A stretch of 64,000 nt of DNA from Jiella endophytica. Lineage in GTDB: Bacteria; Pseudomonadota; Alphaproteobacteria; Rhizobiales; Rhizobiaceae. A program made the translations under genes and the position numbers. Below are positions 8,843 to 18,599 of the stretch, piece by piece. The notes under the pieces were generated by a model. That model ran no database searches, was not told the DNA's origin, and saw only the letters and a list, made by a program, of their open reading frames with translations. Every line of letters begins with the position of its first letter. Positions within the stretch are counted from its first letter, which is position 1. The stretch spans positions 248,001 to 312,000 of the forward strand of contig NZ_SOZD01000001.1 in assembly GCF_004519335.1 (NCBI RefSeq), written 5' to 3'.

Positions 8843-11050
8843 TCAGGCAGCCCTGGCGGAATCGCCGGCCGGGTCGAACCTCTGGTAGAAGGTTTCACCC
8901 TTTCCGGCCATGTCTCGCAGCAGCGGCGTCGGCGAAAATCGCTCGCCGAACCTTGCCTCGAGCTTTTCGCAGAGTGCCACGAAGGCCTTCACGCCCATGC
9001 CGTCGATATAGCTGATCGTCCCGCCGGTATAGGGCGCGAAACCGAAACCGAAGATCGAGCCGATGTCGGCCTCCCGCGGATCGACGACGACGCCTTCTTC
9101 CATGGTGCGCGCAGCTTCCAACGCCATGGTGACGAGGAAGCGCTGCTTGAGCTCTTCGAAGTCGGTGCTCGCCGGGTCCTTCTGCTCGAACATGTCCTTC
9201 AGGCCCGGCCAGAGCTTCTTCTTCGCCGGCTTTTCCGGATAGTCGTAGAAGCCCTTGCCGGACTTGCGGCCGAGCCGGCCGTCGGCCACCATCTTGGAGA
9301 CCAGCTCGTAGTGGCGGGGGTCGACGGCGGCCTCGCCCATGTCGCGCATGGTCGCCTTCATGATCTTCTGGGACAGGTCGATCGCCGTCTCGTCGTTGAG
9401 GGCGAGGGGGCCGACAGGCATGCCGGCGAACTTCGCGGCATTCTCGATCATTGCCGGCGGAATGCCCTCGACCAGCATGTCGTAGGCCTCGTTCATGTAG
9501 CGAAGCACGCAGCGATTGGCGAAGAAGCCGCGCGAGTCGTTGACGACGATCGGCGTCTTCTTGATCGCCCGCACGAAGTCCAGCGCCACCGCCAGGGCCT
9601 TGTCGCCGGTCTTCTCGCCGAGGATCACCTCGGTGAGCTGCATCCTGTCGACCGGCGAGAAGAAGTGGATGCCGATGAAGCGCTCAGGATCGGGGAAGGC
9701 TTCGGCGAGGCTGGTGATCGGGATGGTCGAGGTATTCGAGGCGTAGATCGCGTCCGCCGAAAGGACCTCGGCCACCTTCTTGGTGACCTCCGACTTGACG
9801 TCGCGATCCTCGAACACCGCCTCGATGACCAGTCCGGCATCGCCGAGCAGCGAATAGTCGGTCGTCGCGGTAATCCGCCCGAGCAGGGCCTCGCCCTTCG
9901 CCTGGCTCATCCGCCCCTTCGACACCGCCGCCTCGACCAGTTTCGCCGAATGCGCCTTGCCCTTGTCGGCGGCCGCCTGCTCCTGGTCGATCAGTACCAC
10001 CTCGAGCCCGCCCATGGCGGCGACATAGCCGATGCCGGCGCCCATGAAGCCGGAGCCGACGATGCCGACCTTCTTCAACTGCGTCGGCGGCACGTCCTGC
10101 GGGCGGCGTGCGCCCTTCGCCAGAGCCTGCGCCGAGACGAAGAGCGAGCGGATCATCATCCGCGCCTCGGTGGTGCGCAGCACCTCGGTGAAATAGCGCT
10201 GCTCGACCTTCAGCGCCGTGTCCATCGGCAGCAGCAGGCCCTCATAGACGCATTTCACGATCGCTTTTGCCGAAGGATAGTTGTCGTTCGTCTCCTTGCG
10301 GTAGAGCGAGGCGACGGCGGGCCAGACCTTGGCGCCGGCCGGCGAATAGACCGGGCCGGAGGGCAGCTTGAAGCGCTCCTCGTCCCAAGGCTTCACCGGC
10401 AAGACGCCCTTCTTCAGCATCTCCCTCGCGGCGGCAACGACATCGCCGTCGTCGACGACGGTGTCGACGAGGCCCATCTTCGCCGCGTCGTCGGCCGAAA
10501 GGGTCGAACCCTTCATCAGCATCTGCAGGGCGCCCTGCGTCTCCATCATCCGCGGCACGCGCTGTGTGCCACCGGCGCCGGGCAGGATGCCGACCTTCAC
10601 CTCGGGCAGGCCCATCTTCGCCGAGCGGGCGGCGACGCGGCCGTGGCTCGCCAGCGCCAGCTCGAAGCCACCGCCCATGCAGGTGCCGTTGATCGCCGCG
10701 ACGAAGGGCTTGCCGCAGGTCTCGAGCTTGCGCCAGAGCCACGACATCCGGCCGGCCCGCTCGAACAGCATGGCGATCGCCGCCTCGCGGTTCTTATCGA
10801 CCTCGGCATGGAACCGCTCGAACATCGCGCTGATGGTCTTCAGATCGGCGCCGCCGGTGAACGAGCCGGCCTTGCCGGAGGTGACGACGACGCCCTTGAT
10901 CGCCTCGTCGGCCACCACCTCGTCGATGATCCTGTCGATCTCGCTCATCGCTTCGTCGGTGAAGACATTCATCGAGCGCCCGGGCATGTCCCAGGTGACG
11001 AGGGCGATGCCGTCCGCGTCGGTTTCGACGGTGAAGTTCTCATAGCTCAT
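8843..11050 (-). CDS. fadJ: Bifunctional enoyl-CoA hydratase / 3-hydroxyacyl-CoA dehydrogenase (FadJ/FadB-type alpha subunit)
   Basis: Performs two steps of fatty acid beta-oxidation: hydration of trans-2-enoyl-CoA and NAD-dependent oxidation of 3-hydroxyacyl-CoA. The 735-residue protein has an N-terminal crotonase domain (oxyanion and catalytic segment GLPEVKVGILPGAGGTQR). A Rossmann domain follows (VGIVGSGFMGAGIGYVAAMGG) with the SNTSTIPITSLAE and GIHFFSPV active-site segments, then C-terminal 3HCDH domains. The partner thiolase lies nearby on the same strand, separated by an oppositely oriented EAL gene. Start is the ATG at 11050. Confidence 0.93.
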   Translation of the reverse strand: MSYENFTVETDADGIALVTWDMPGRSMNVFTDEAMSEIDRIIDEVVADEAIKGVVVTSGKAGSFTGGADLKTISAMFERFHAEVDKNREAAIAMLFERAGRMSWLWRKLETCGKPFVAAINGTCMGGGFELALASHGRVAARSAKMGLPEVKVGILPGAGGTQRVPRMMETQGALQMLMKGSTLSADDAAKMGLVDTVVDDGDVVAAAREMLKKGVLPVKPWDEERFKLPSGPVYSPAGAKVWPAVASLYRKETNDNYPSAKAIVKCVYEGLLLPMDTALKVEQRYFTEVLRTTEARMMIRSLFVSAQALAKGARRPQDVPPTQLKKVGIVGSGFMGAGIGYVAAMGGLEVVLIDQEQAAADKGKAHSAKLVEAAVSKGRMSQAKGEALLGRITATTDYSLLGDAGLVIEAVFEDRDVKSEVTKKVAEVLSADAIYASNTSTIPITSLAEAFPDPERFIGIHFFSPVDRMQLTEVILGEKTGDKALAVALDFVRAIKKTPIVVNDSRGFFANRCVLRYMNEAYDMLVEGIPPAMIENAAKFAGMPVGPLALNDETAIDLSQKIMKATMRDMGEAAVDPRHYELVSKMVADGRLGRKSGKGFYDYPEKPAKKKLWPGLKDMFEQKDPASTDFEELKQRFLVTMALEAARTMEEGVVVDPREADIGSIFGFGFAPYTGGTISYIDGMGVKAFVALCEKLEARFGERFSPTPLLRDMAGKGETFYQRFDPAGDSARAA

Positions 11051-11202
11051 GGCTGGCTCCCATCCCGGACTTCGCTTGTCCGGCTACCGATTTTCGTTTC
11101 GTATGAATGTCTTACTGCACGCGGCAGTGCATTCCGTTGAGACAGTTTCAATCTTTGCGGTGCATCGTCATCCTGGCGAACGGATGAACAGGAGACGACG
11201 AC

Positions 11203-11991
11203 ATGTCCGCGCCCGCATGTCCTGGCTGCCAGGCCTCCCGACCTCTCGACTTCACCTTCTCCATGGCCTTCCAGCCGATCGTCGACAGCCGTGCTGGCCG
11301 CGTATGGGGCTATGAGGCCCTCGTGCGGGGCGAAGCGGGCGAGGGCGCCTTCCAGGTTCTCAGCCGGGTCTCGGATGAGCAGAAATACCGCTTCGACCAG
11401 GCCTGCCGGGTGAAGGCGATCGAGCTCGCCGCCCAGTTGTTCCCCCGCCCGGACCTGCATCTGTCGATCAATTTCCTGCCGAACGCCGTCTACGAGCCCT
11501 CGGCCTGCCTGCGTGCCACCCTTGCCGCGGCCCGCAAGTACAGCTTTCCGCTCGAGTCGATCATGTTCGAATTCACCGAATCCGAACAGATGACCGATAT
11601 CGCCCATCTCCAGCGCATCATCGAAGAGTACCGGCGGATGGGCTTCATCACCGCGCTCGACGATTTCGGCGCCGGCTTTGCCGGGCTCGGTCTGCTCGCC
11701 GAGTTCCAGCCGGACCTCATCAAGATCGACATGAAGCTGGTGCGCGACGTCGACCGCTCGCATCCCCGCCAGGCGATCCTGTCGGCGATCCTCTACGTTG
11801 CCCGCGAACTCGGCATCACGGTGCTGGCCGAAGGCATCGAGACCGAGGCCGAGTTCGGCGCGCTGAAGGCGGCCGGCGTCAGCCTGTTCCAGGGCTACTA
11901 CTTCGCCAGGCCGGCCTTCGAGGCGCTGCCGCCGGTGACGGTCGGCTGCGACGTCGCGGCTCCCCGCGACACCGTGACAGCCATCGCCTGA
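11203..11991 (+). CDS. Stand-alone EAL-domain cyclic-di-GMP phosphodiesterase
   Basis: 262 residues, essentially one EAL domain. The signature Y-E-A-L is at residues 37-40. The other residues needed for metal binding and catalysis are all visible: SINFLPNA, EFTES, LDDFGAG, IKIDMKLVR and AEGIET. It is therefore likely an active phosphodiesterase that linearises c-di-GMP. The N-terminus has a CPGC pair (residues 6-9), a possible metal or redox site, and no membrane segment. It lies between two beta-oxidation genes on the opposite strand. Confidence 0.9.
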   Translation: MSAPACPGCQASRPLDFTFSMAFQPIVDSRAGRVWGYEALVRGEAGEGAFQVLSRVSDEQKYRFDQACRVKAIELAAQLFPRPDLHLSINFLPNAVYEPSACLRATLAAARKYSFPLESIMFEFTESEQMTDIAHLQRIIEEYRRMGFITALDDFGAGFAGLGLLAEFQPDLIKIDMKLVRDVDRSHPRQAILSAILYVARELGITVLAEGIETEAEFGALKAAGVSLFQGYYFARPAFEALPPVTVGCDVAAPRDTVTAIA

Positions 11992-12024
11992 AATCTCCAG
12001 TCTGATAGCCGGCATGGCGAGGCC

Positions 12025-13233
12025 TCAGACGCGCTCGATGATGGTCGCCGTGCCCATGCCGGCGCCGATGCAGAGGGTCACCAGCGCCGTCTGCTTGTCC
12101 TGACGCTCGAGTTCGTCGAGGACGGTGCCGAGGATCATCGCGCCGGTGGCGCCGAGCGGATGGCCCATGGCGATGGCGCCGCCATTGACGTTCAGGACCT
12201 CGTGGTCGATGTCGAAGGCCTGCATGTAGCGCAGGACAACCGCGGCGAAGGCCTCGTTGAGCTCGAAGAGGTCGATGTCCTTCAGCGACATGCCCGACCG
12301 CTCGAGCAGCTTGTTCGTCACGTCCACCGGGCCGGTCAGCATCAGTGCCGGATCGGAGCCGATATTCGCAAACGCCTTGATGCGCGCCCGCGGCTTGATC
12401 CCGAGGGTTTCGCCGCCGGCCTTCGAGCCGACGAGCACGCCCGCCGCACCGTCGACGATGCCGGAGGAGTTGCCGGCATGGTGGACATGCTCGACCGTCT
12501 CGATCTCCGGATGCGCCTGGATGCCGACGGCGTCATAGCCGCCCATTTCGCCGATCTGGGCGAAGGAAGCCTTCAGGCTGCCGAGCGACTGCATGTCCGT
12601 CGACGGACGCATGTGCTCGTCCTTGTCGAGGATCGTCATGTCGTTCTGGTCCTTTATCGCGATGACGGACTTCGCGAACCGTCCCTCGGACCAGGCCTTG
12701 CCGGCGCGCCTCTGGCTCTCGACCGCATAGGCGTCGACGTCGTCGCGGGAAAAGCCGTATTTGGTGGCGATCAGATCGGCCGAGACGCCCTGCGGCATGA
12801 AATAGGCCGGGATGCCCACCGACGGGTCCATCACCCAGGCGCCGCCCGACATCCCCATGCCGACGCGGGACATCGATTCGACGCCGCCGGCGATGACGAG
12901 ATCGTCGGCTCCCTGCGCCACCTTGGCCGCGGCAAGGTTCACCGCGTCGAGGCCCGAAGCGCAAAAGCGAGAGATCTGCATGCCGGGGGCGGCGAAGTCG
13001 TAGCCGGCCTCGAAGGCCGAGGCTTTCGGGATGACGCTGCCGGCCTCGCCGACCGGATCGACGCAGCCGAAGATGATGTCGTCGACCTTCGCCGTGTCGA
13101 TGCCGTTGCGGTCCCTCAGCGCCTCGAGCACCTTGGCGCCGAGACGGACCGCCGGCACCTCGTGCAGCGCGCCGTCCTTCTTGCCGCGACCCCGCGGGGT
13201 GCGGACGTGATCGTAGATGTAAGCCTCAGTCAC
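12025..13233 (-). CDS. Acetyl-CoA C-acyltransferase (thiolase)
   Basis: 402 residues. Thiolytic cleavage is the last step of each beta-oxidation round. The thiolase residues are visible: nucleophilic Cys in [13 protein letters not shown], His in [16 protein letters not shown], and Cys in [12 protein letters not shown] at 13233 is the start because a perfect AGGAGG lies 7 nt upstream. It probably works with the FadJ-like protein. A palindromic operator lies about 90 bp upstream and a MerR gene lies beyond it on the same strand. Confidence 0.93.
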   Translation of the reverse strand: MTEAYIYDHVRTPRGRGKKDGALHEVPAVRLGAKVLEALRDRNGIDTAKVDDIIFGCVDPVGEAGSVIPKASAFEAGYDFAAPGMQISRFCASGLDAVNLAAAKVAQGADDLVIAGGVESMSRVGMGMSGGAWVMDPSVGIPAYFMPQGVSADLIATKYGFSRDDVDAYAVESQRRAGKAWSEGRFAKSVIAIKDQNDMTILDKDEHMRPSTDMQSLGSLKASFAQIGEMGGYDAVGIQAHPEIETVEHVHHAGNSSGIVDGAAGVLVGSKAGGETLGIKPRARIKAFANIGSDPALMLTGPVDVTNKLLERSGMSLKDIDLFELNEAFAAVVLRYMQAFDIDHEVLNVNGGAIAMGHPLGATGAMILGTVLDELERQDKQTALVTLCIGAGMGTATIIERV

Positions 13234-13322
13234 GAGCGTGCCTCCTCTCCCTTTCGGCGATCCCGAAACCGCGACCGGAGACGTCGGCGGCGGGACCAAC
13301 CTTTGCCCGTTATATGAATTAC

Positions 13323-13340
13323 ATTGACGTAAACGTCAAT
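13323..13340. promoter_or_regulatory. LiuR-like MerR operator upstream of thiolase
   Basis: ATTGACGTAAACGTCAAT is an 18-bp inverted repeat with perfect 8-bp arms and a 2-bp centre. It matches the ACGT-spaced palindrome known for LiuR-type MerR regulators of branched-chain amino acid and fatty acid catabolism. It lies about 90 bp upstream of the thiolase start in a locally AT-rich patch, and the nearest regulator gene (13846-14322) is MerR family. The pairing is inference. Confidence 0.65.
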
Positions 13341-13845
13341 TTCTTCGTCTCCATGCTGTCGCCATGGACAGCCTTCGGCGGGCCGGGTGTTTTCCCGGGG
13401 CGACTGGCGCGGCGGTGCGGGCGCGTCCCGCCGGATAGGCCATGCTTTTCACGACGACATAGCGTGCGGAGGCGGATGGCAATGCGGGTGTGGCAATGCC
13501 GACGAGTGGCCGGTGGCCGTGGGCATCTGCGACCCGGGGGCCATCGGTGGAGGAGGCCGCGCAAGGAAACCGCGAAGATGGCGGCCGGCAAGGGGCGATG
13601 AGCCCGTCAGAGACTGCCCGTGCGCTATCTATCAGCCGGTCGCCGATCAGCCGGCCCCGCCGATATTTTCTCGCACACGTCTTCGTGTGGAGGGATCTTG
13701 GTGTGGGGAAGGGCGAAGCCAAGCTCGCAGGATATCGCCGCCGAGCCGGGAAGCCGGCGGCGATGATCGTCGAAGCGCGTCGCTCCGCAGATCGGTCTCA
13801 GAGGCGCCGGCCGCCGGCAAGCCAGCGGCGCGCATGGCGCAGGCG
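13341..13845. other. Intergenic region without a convincing gene
   Basis: About 500 bp between the thiolase operator and the MerR gene stop. Open frames exist on both strands but have no start with a ribosome site and no recognisable protein sequence. A decayed gene cannot be excluded. Confidence 0.5.
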
Positions 13846-14322
13846 CTACTGCGCGACCGGTTCGCTCAGCCGCGAGCGGACATAGTCGATGGTCTTGTCC
13901 ATGGCGACGATCGATTCCTCGATCTCGCGCTTCTGCTCGAGCAGGATATGCCGCTGTTCTTCGAAACGCTCAAGCGACACTTCGAGCTGCTTCTGCTTGC
14001 CGTTCGGCTGATGGTAGAGCTCGATGAGTTGCTTGGCCTCAGTGAGCGAAAACCCAAGCATCTTTGCAAGCAGGATCAGCCGGAGCCGCGTCCGGTCCCG
14101 GCGGCTGTAGAGGCGGGTAGTGCCCCGGCGTGCCGGCGACAGGAGCCCGCGATCCTCGTAGAACCGCAGGGTTCTGAGCGTCACGCCGAATTCCTGGGAG
14201 AGATCGCCGATCCGGAAAGTCTCCTTCTCGACATGGGGATCGCCGCTGAGCCCCAGGAGGAAGTCGATATCGACTTCGACGTCGTCATCTTGCAGCCGTG
14301 CGGCCGCCGATTGGTTTGCCAT
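13846..14322 (-). CDS. MerR-family transcriptional regulator of fatty acid / acyl-CoA catabolism (probable)
   Basis: 158 residues. After about 35 acidic residues comes a MerR winged helix (residues 36-105: FRIGDLSQEFGVTLRTLRFYEDRGLL, then the R-x-Y-S-x-x-D wing). A C-terminal coiled coil follows (about residues 115-152), with no Cys/His metal site. This matches the group of MerR proteins next to acyl-CoA dehydrogenase and thiolase genes in alphaproteobacteria, which sense acyl-CoA-type ligands rather than metals. It probably binds the palindrome at 13323-13340. It is divergent from the PodJ-like gene. Confidence 0.85.
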   Translation of the reverse strand: MANQSAAARLQDDDVEVDIDFLLGLSGDPHVEKETFRIGDLSQEFGVTLRTLRFYEDRGLLSPARRGTTRLYSRRDRTRLRLILLAKMLGFSLTEAKQLIELYHQPNGKQKQLEVSLERFEEQRHILLEQKREIEESIVAMDKTIDYVRSRLSEPVAQ

Positions 14323-14623
14323 TACAAAATTCCACTTTTGCCCCGAGACTCAGGTCAGCTTGCCGGAAGGCGAGCCCCGAGTCCCTACCTAGAGGAATAT
14401 CGATCCAATTGCGGCTCTTCAAAGACAAATTTGTAACAAGGGGTAAATCCGGCTCCAGCTTCAAGCCGGCTTCCCGTTCTAATCCCTAACGAGCCGTAAG
14501 TGGGACAGGCAGTGTCCTCACGGAGGAAAGATGGTGCGGGACGGAGCGGTTCCAAGTCGAATCGTCGCGCGATCCAGGGCGTGGGGCGGACCCACAGGCC
14601 GTGCGAACCGGGAAGAGCTTTAG
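14323..14623. other. Divergent intergenic region, MerR gene / PodJ-like gene
   Basis: 301 bp. It includes an AT-richer patch around 14416-14440 with a palindrome ACAAATTTGT, and a GGAAGAG ribosome site upstream of the ATG at 14624. No gene is seen. It presumably holds both promoters. Confidence 0.4.
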
Positions 14624-17600
14624 ATGGCCGATCTTAGAGGGATGGAAGCGGGCAGGCGGCGGTCGGCGGAGGAGTCGACATCGCTGGAATCGCTGAACCG
14701 GACTCTCGAACAGCTCGAAGCCAGGCTGTCGCGCCTGACCGCCAGCCATGCGCGCGCTGCCGCCGATCTCAGACATGCCGAGCGCACCGCGCCTCCTGAG
14801 GAAGTGCAGGCCGAGCCCGAACTCGTGCAGCGCCGCGTTGCGGCCGCAGGCGGGCGGGCCTCGCCGCGCGCCGAACTTTCCCATGCCGTTTCAGAAATCG
14901 TCATGCGCCAGCGGGCGCTCAACCGGCCGCAGCCGGCGCGGCCTGTCCAGGCCGAGGAGCGTGACGCAGAAGACCGCCGCCGCCCGGCCGCCGCGCCGAT
15001 GCGCGACAGCGCGCTGCCGCTCGCCGATGCCGAGGCGCTCGCCCGCAGCTCCGCGCGGCAGAACCCGCCGGCCGGCCCGAGCATCACCGAGCAGCTCGAA
15101 CGGCTGCGCGAGGAACTGCGCGCCGACATGGCGAAGAGCTTCCAGCCGCGCTTCGACGACATGCGCGAGGCGGTGGACGACCTCAGGCGGATGATCTCCG
15201 AGCATGCCAGCAGCGACAGGATCGACGCCGAGATCGCCCGGGTGAACGAGGGTCTGGCGCGCATGGCGACCAACGGCGCCGACGCCGCCGGTGTCGAGGG
15301 GCTGCGCTCCGAGCTCGATTCGATCCGCTCGCTGGTCAAGGAGCTTGCCCGCGAGGAGAGCCTCAAGGTCGCCGACCAGAAATGGGACGACATCCGCGCG
15401 ACGATCACCAGCCAGGAGGTCGCCAACACCTCCGAGCGTCGCGACATCAAGGACGAGCTGGAGCGGCTGCGCCAGTCGCTCGGCAGCCTCGCCAGCGAGG
15501 AGCATGTCAGGGCGGTCGAACGGCGCTGGGACGAATTCGAGAGCCGCTATCTCGACGGGGCCGCCAGGGAGGAGAGTCCCGATCTCGGCGAGATCCTGCG
15601 TTCGGAGATGGCGAGCCTTCGCGAAAAGCTCGAGACGCTGGCCTCGGAGCAGTCGGTCAAGGCCGTCGAGGAGCGCTGGGGCTCGCTCGAGGAGCGGTTT
15701 GCTTCGCGGGCGATCGAAGAGAATATGGAAGCCCTCGCTTCGCGGATGGAGCAGCTCGAACAGACGCTGACGAGGCTGCCGGACAGCCTTGCCCTCGAGC
15801 CGATCGAGGCGCGTCTGCGGGCGCTTTCGGACGGGCTCGAGGCCCTCGCCGGAAGCCGCGACGACGATGACGACGCGCATTTCCAGGCGCTCGACGAGCG
15901 CCTCGACGAGATCTCCCGGGCGATCGTCGCCGCCGCCAGCAAGGCGCCGCCCGTCGACATGTCGCCGGTCGAGCGTGTCGAGGCGCGGCTGCAGTCGCTG
16001 TCGAACCGCGTCGACAGTCTCGGCGAGGCCGATGTCGATGCGATGTCGACCCGCATCGCGGAGCTGGCCGACCGCATCGAGAGCCTCTCAAGCGGCCCGG
16101 CCATCGCGTCGCTGACCGAGCGGATCGAGGCCTTTTCCACCCAGCTCGACACGCTTGTCGGCATGCCCGGTGCCGTATCGCCGGACGTCAGCGCGATCGA
16201 GGAGAGGCTCGCCGCATTGAGCGAGCGCCTCGAGGCGATCGCCGCGCCGAGCCTCGACCCGGAGATCGTCGCGGCGCTGGAAGCCCAGATCGGTCGCCTG
16301 TCGGAACGCATCGCCGAGGTCGGCAGCGTCTCCGCTCTCAACGACCCCGAACTCGACGAGCGTCTGGCGACGATCGAATTTCGCATCGAGGAGAACCGCG
16401 AGTCGATCCTCGAATCGGCCGAGGCTGCCGCCGAGTCGGCCGTCCGCCGGATGATCGAGACCGGCGCCGGCGGCCAGAACGCTTATGTCGAGCAGCTTGC
16501 CGGCGACCTCAAGGCGCTGCAGGAAATGTCGCGGGCCAGCGGCGAGCAGAGCCAGAGCTTCTACGAGGCGATGCATGCGACGCTGCTGAAGCTCGTCGAC
16601 CGCATCGACCGGATCGACACCGAGCTGACGAGCACCGGCGCTCCTGGCGCGCCTGTTGCGGAGGCGCTCCCGGCTGCCGCCGCGGAAGAGGCGCCGCGCG
16701 GCCTGCGCGGGATGCTGAAGCGCCGCGGTTTGAAGCGCGTTGAAATGGCGGCGCCGGCGAGCGACGATCACTGGCAGGAGCCGGAGTTCGAAGATCACGG
16801 CGCCGACCAGGGCCTGGTCCATGCCGAGGCTCCCGAGGAAGATGCGACCGTCTTCGAAGACGACACCGCCGACCTTGCTTCCGAGGAGGCCAACCGGCCG
16901 CTCGCGGTCGGCTCCGGCCAGCCGGACATCGTCTCGCTGATCGAGCGGGTTCGCGCCCAGCAGGCCGGCCGCGCCGAGGAAGACCACGGCGGCAAGGCGG
17001 ACTTCATCGCCGCCGCCCGCCGGGCAGCGCTTGCCGCCGCCGCCGAAGCCGACGCGATGCGCAGCTCGCGCGATTCCGATGCGGACGAGGTCTCCGGCGA
17101 AGGTCTCGCCGGTACGCTGCAGCGGCGTCGCAAGCCGATCCTGCTCGCCGTCAGCGCCGTCCTTCTGGCGCTCCTCGCCTTGCCGCTCGGCCAGATGGCC
17201 TCGACGATGCTCTCAAAGCCCTCGCCGAGCGAGCCGACCATCACCGCCGAGGCGCCTGCCGAACAGACGGCGCCGGTCGATGCGAGCCCTGCAACTGGAG
17301 AAACCGAGCGGTCTTCGCCCGACATCGCCGACAGCACGGACGCGCCAATGCCGGCCGCCGGGAGCGGTGGCCCCGAGACATCGGGCGCGCCGGCTCCGTC
17401 GCAGCCGCCGCTGGCGGCAGCGCCGAACACGGCCGACGGCGCACCGAAGGTCGGCTTCTCCTTGAGCGACGGTCCGGCCGACAACGGCTTTTCGGCTTCC
17501 ACGCCTGGCCTGAACGCCGCGCCCGCGGCGACCCCAGCGGCCATGCCTGATGCCGGCGCCGATGCGCCCGCCGCACCCGCCGAAGCGCAGTCGATCGCCT

Positions 17601-18475
17601 CGGCCGATCTTCCGACCATTCCGGAGGGCCTCGCCTCGGCGCCGCTGACCAAGGCGGCGCAGGCGGGCGATCCGAAGGCGCTGTTCGAGATCGGCCTCAG
17701 GCTGATGGAGGGCCGCGTCGGCGAGCCCGATCCGACCCTCGCTGCGAAGTGGTTCCAGCTTTCCGCCGATCGCGGCTTCGCCCCGGCGGAGTACAGCCTC
17801 GGCACGCTCTACGAGAAGGGCAACGGCGTCGATCGCGATCTCGCCCGCGCCCGCGACGCCTATCTCGCCGCCGCCAATGGCGGCAATGTGCGGGCGATGC
17901 ACAATCTCGCCGTCCTCTACGCCACCGGCATCGACGGCAAGTCCGAGCCGGTGCAGGCGGCGAAGTGGTTCGAGAAGGCGGCGAGCTACGGCATGCCGGA
18001 CAGCGAGTACAATCTCGGCATCCTCTATGCCCGCGGCGCCGGTGTCGATCAGGATCTTGTCAAGTCCTTCAAGTGGTTCTCGATCGTCGCGGCGGCGGGC
18101 GACAAGGACGCCGCCGCCAAGCGCGACGAGATCAAGAAGGCGCTGACGCCGGCCCAGCTGAAGACCGCCGAGGCGGCGGTCGAGAGCTTCCAGCCGCAGC
18201 CCCGCGACGAGGCGGCGAACACCGTCGACATCCCGAAGGACTGGTCCGGCCCGTCGCAGACCACCGAGACCTCGTCCATCGACATGACCCGGGCGATCCG
18301 CAACATCCAGGCGATCCTGATCAAGCTCGGCTACGAGCCCGGCGCCCCGGACGGCGTCATCGGGACGAAGACGACCGATGCGATCAAGGCCTTCCAGAAG
18401 GACTCCGGCCTCGAGGCGACGGGCAAGGTCGACGAGACGCTGATCCGCAAGCTGCTCGAGCGCAAGGACGGCTGA
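14624..18475 (+). CDS. PodJ-like polar scaffold: coiled coil, one membrane segment, SEL1 repeats, peptidoglycan-binding domain
   Basis: 1283 residues. The first ~700 residues are largely heptad-rich coiled coil with repeated E-R-L-x-x-L units. An acidic linker follows, then one membrane segment (about residues 836-857, PILLAVSAVLLALLALPLG). A Pro/Ala-rich periplasmic stretch leads to SEL1 repeats (about 1005-1190, e.g. AAKWFQLSADRGFAPAEYSLGTLYEKGNGV). A peptidoglycan_binding_1 domain closes the protein (about 1220-1283, IQAILIKLGYEPGAPDGVIG). This order matches PodJ, which localises polar factors in Caulobacter and Agrobacterium. Identity is inferred from architecture. Confidence 0.85.
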   Translation: MADLRGMEAGRRRSAEESTSLESLNRTLEQLEARLSRLTASHARAAADLRHAERTAPPEEVQAEPELVQRRVAAAGGRASPRAELSHAVSEIVMRQRALNRPQPARPVQAEERDAEDRRRPAAAPMRDSALPLADAEALARSSARQNPPAGPSITEQLERLREELRADMAKSFQPRFDDMREAVDDLRRMISEHASSDRIDAEIARVNEGLARMATNGADAAGVEGLRSELDSIRSLVKELAREESLKVADQKWDDIRATITSQEVANTSERRDIKDELERLRQSLGSLASEEHVRAVERRWDEFESRYLDGAAREESPDLGEILRSEMASLREKLETLASEQSVKAVEERWGSLEERFASRAIEENMEALASRMEQLEQTLTRLPDSLALEPIEARLRALSDGLEALAGSRDDDDDAHFQALDERLDEISRAIVAAASKAPPVDMSPVERVEARLQSLSNRVDSLGEADVDAMSTRIAELADRIESLSSGPAIASLTERIEAFSTQLDTLVGMPGAVSPDVSAIEERLAALSERLEAIAAPSLDPEIVAALEAQIGRLSERIAEVGSVSALNDPELDERLATIEFRIEENRESILESAEAAAESAVRRMIETGAGGQNAYVEQLAGDLKALQEMSRASGEQSQSFYEAMHATLLKLVDRIDRIDTELTSTGAPGAPVAEALPAAAAEEAPRGLRGMLKRRGLKRVEMAAPASDDHWQEPEFEDHGADQGLVHAEAPEEDATVFEDDTADLASEEANRPLAVGSGQPDIVSLIERVRAQQAGRAEEDHGGKADFIAAARRAALAAAAEADAMRSSRDSDADEVSGEGLAGTLQRRRKPILLAVSAVLLALLALPLGQMASTMLSKPSPSEPTITAEAPAEQTAPVDASPATGETERSSPDIADSTDAPMPAAGSGGPETSGAPAPSQPPLAAAPNTADGAPKVGFSLSDGPADNGFSASTPGLNAAPAATPAAMPDAGADAPAAPAEAQSIASADLPTIPEGLASAPLTKAAQAGDPKALFEIGLRLMEGRVGEPDPTLAAKWFQLSADRGFAPAEYSLGTLYEKGNGVDRDLARARDAYLAAANGGNVRAMHNLAVLYATGIDGKSEPVQAAKWFEKAASYGMPDSEYNLGILYARGAGVDQDLVKSFKWFSIVAAAGDKDAAAKRDEIKKALTPAQLKTAEAAVESFQPQPRDEAANTVDIPKDWSGPSQTTETSSIDMTRAIRNIQAILIKLGYEPGAPDGVIGTKTTDAIKAFQKDSGLEATGKVDETLIRKLLERKDG

Positions 18476-18599
18476 CACGCCGGGCTTAAAGTCCCGCGGC
18501 GACGGCGTTTCGGGATTTGACAGCAGAGTGCCTTCGGGCGAGAACGACCTTGTCCGCCGTGCGGCGGGCATACTTCAGCTTCATCGGCCGCGACCTCCC

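Noticed and set aside
11119-11134. Overlapping inverted repeats CTGC...GCAG and TGCAC...GTGCA upstream of fadJ
   Set aside because: Arms of only 4-5 bp, expected by chance in GC-rich DNA; they do not match the LiuR-like motif.
13341-13845. Small genes in the long gap between the thiolase and MerR genes
   Set aside because: Open frames on both strands lack ribosome sites and any recognisable protein features.
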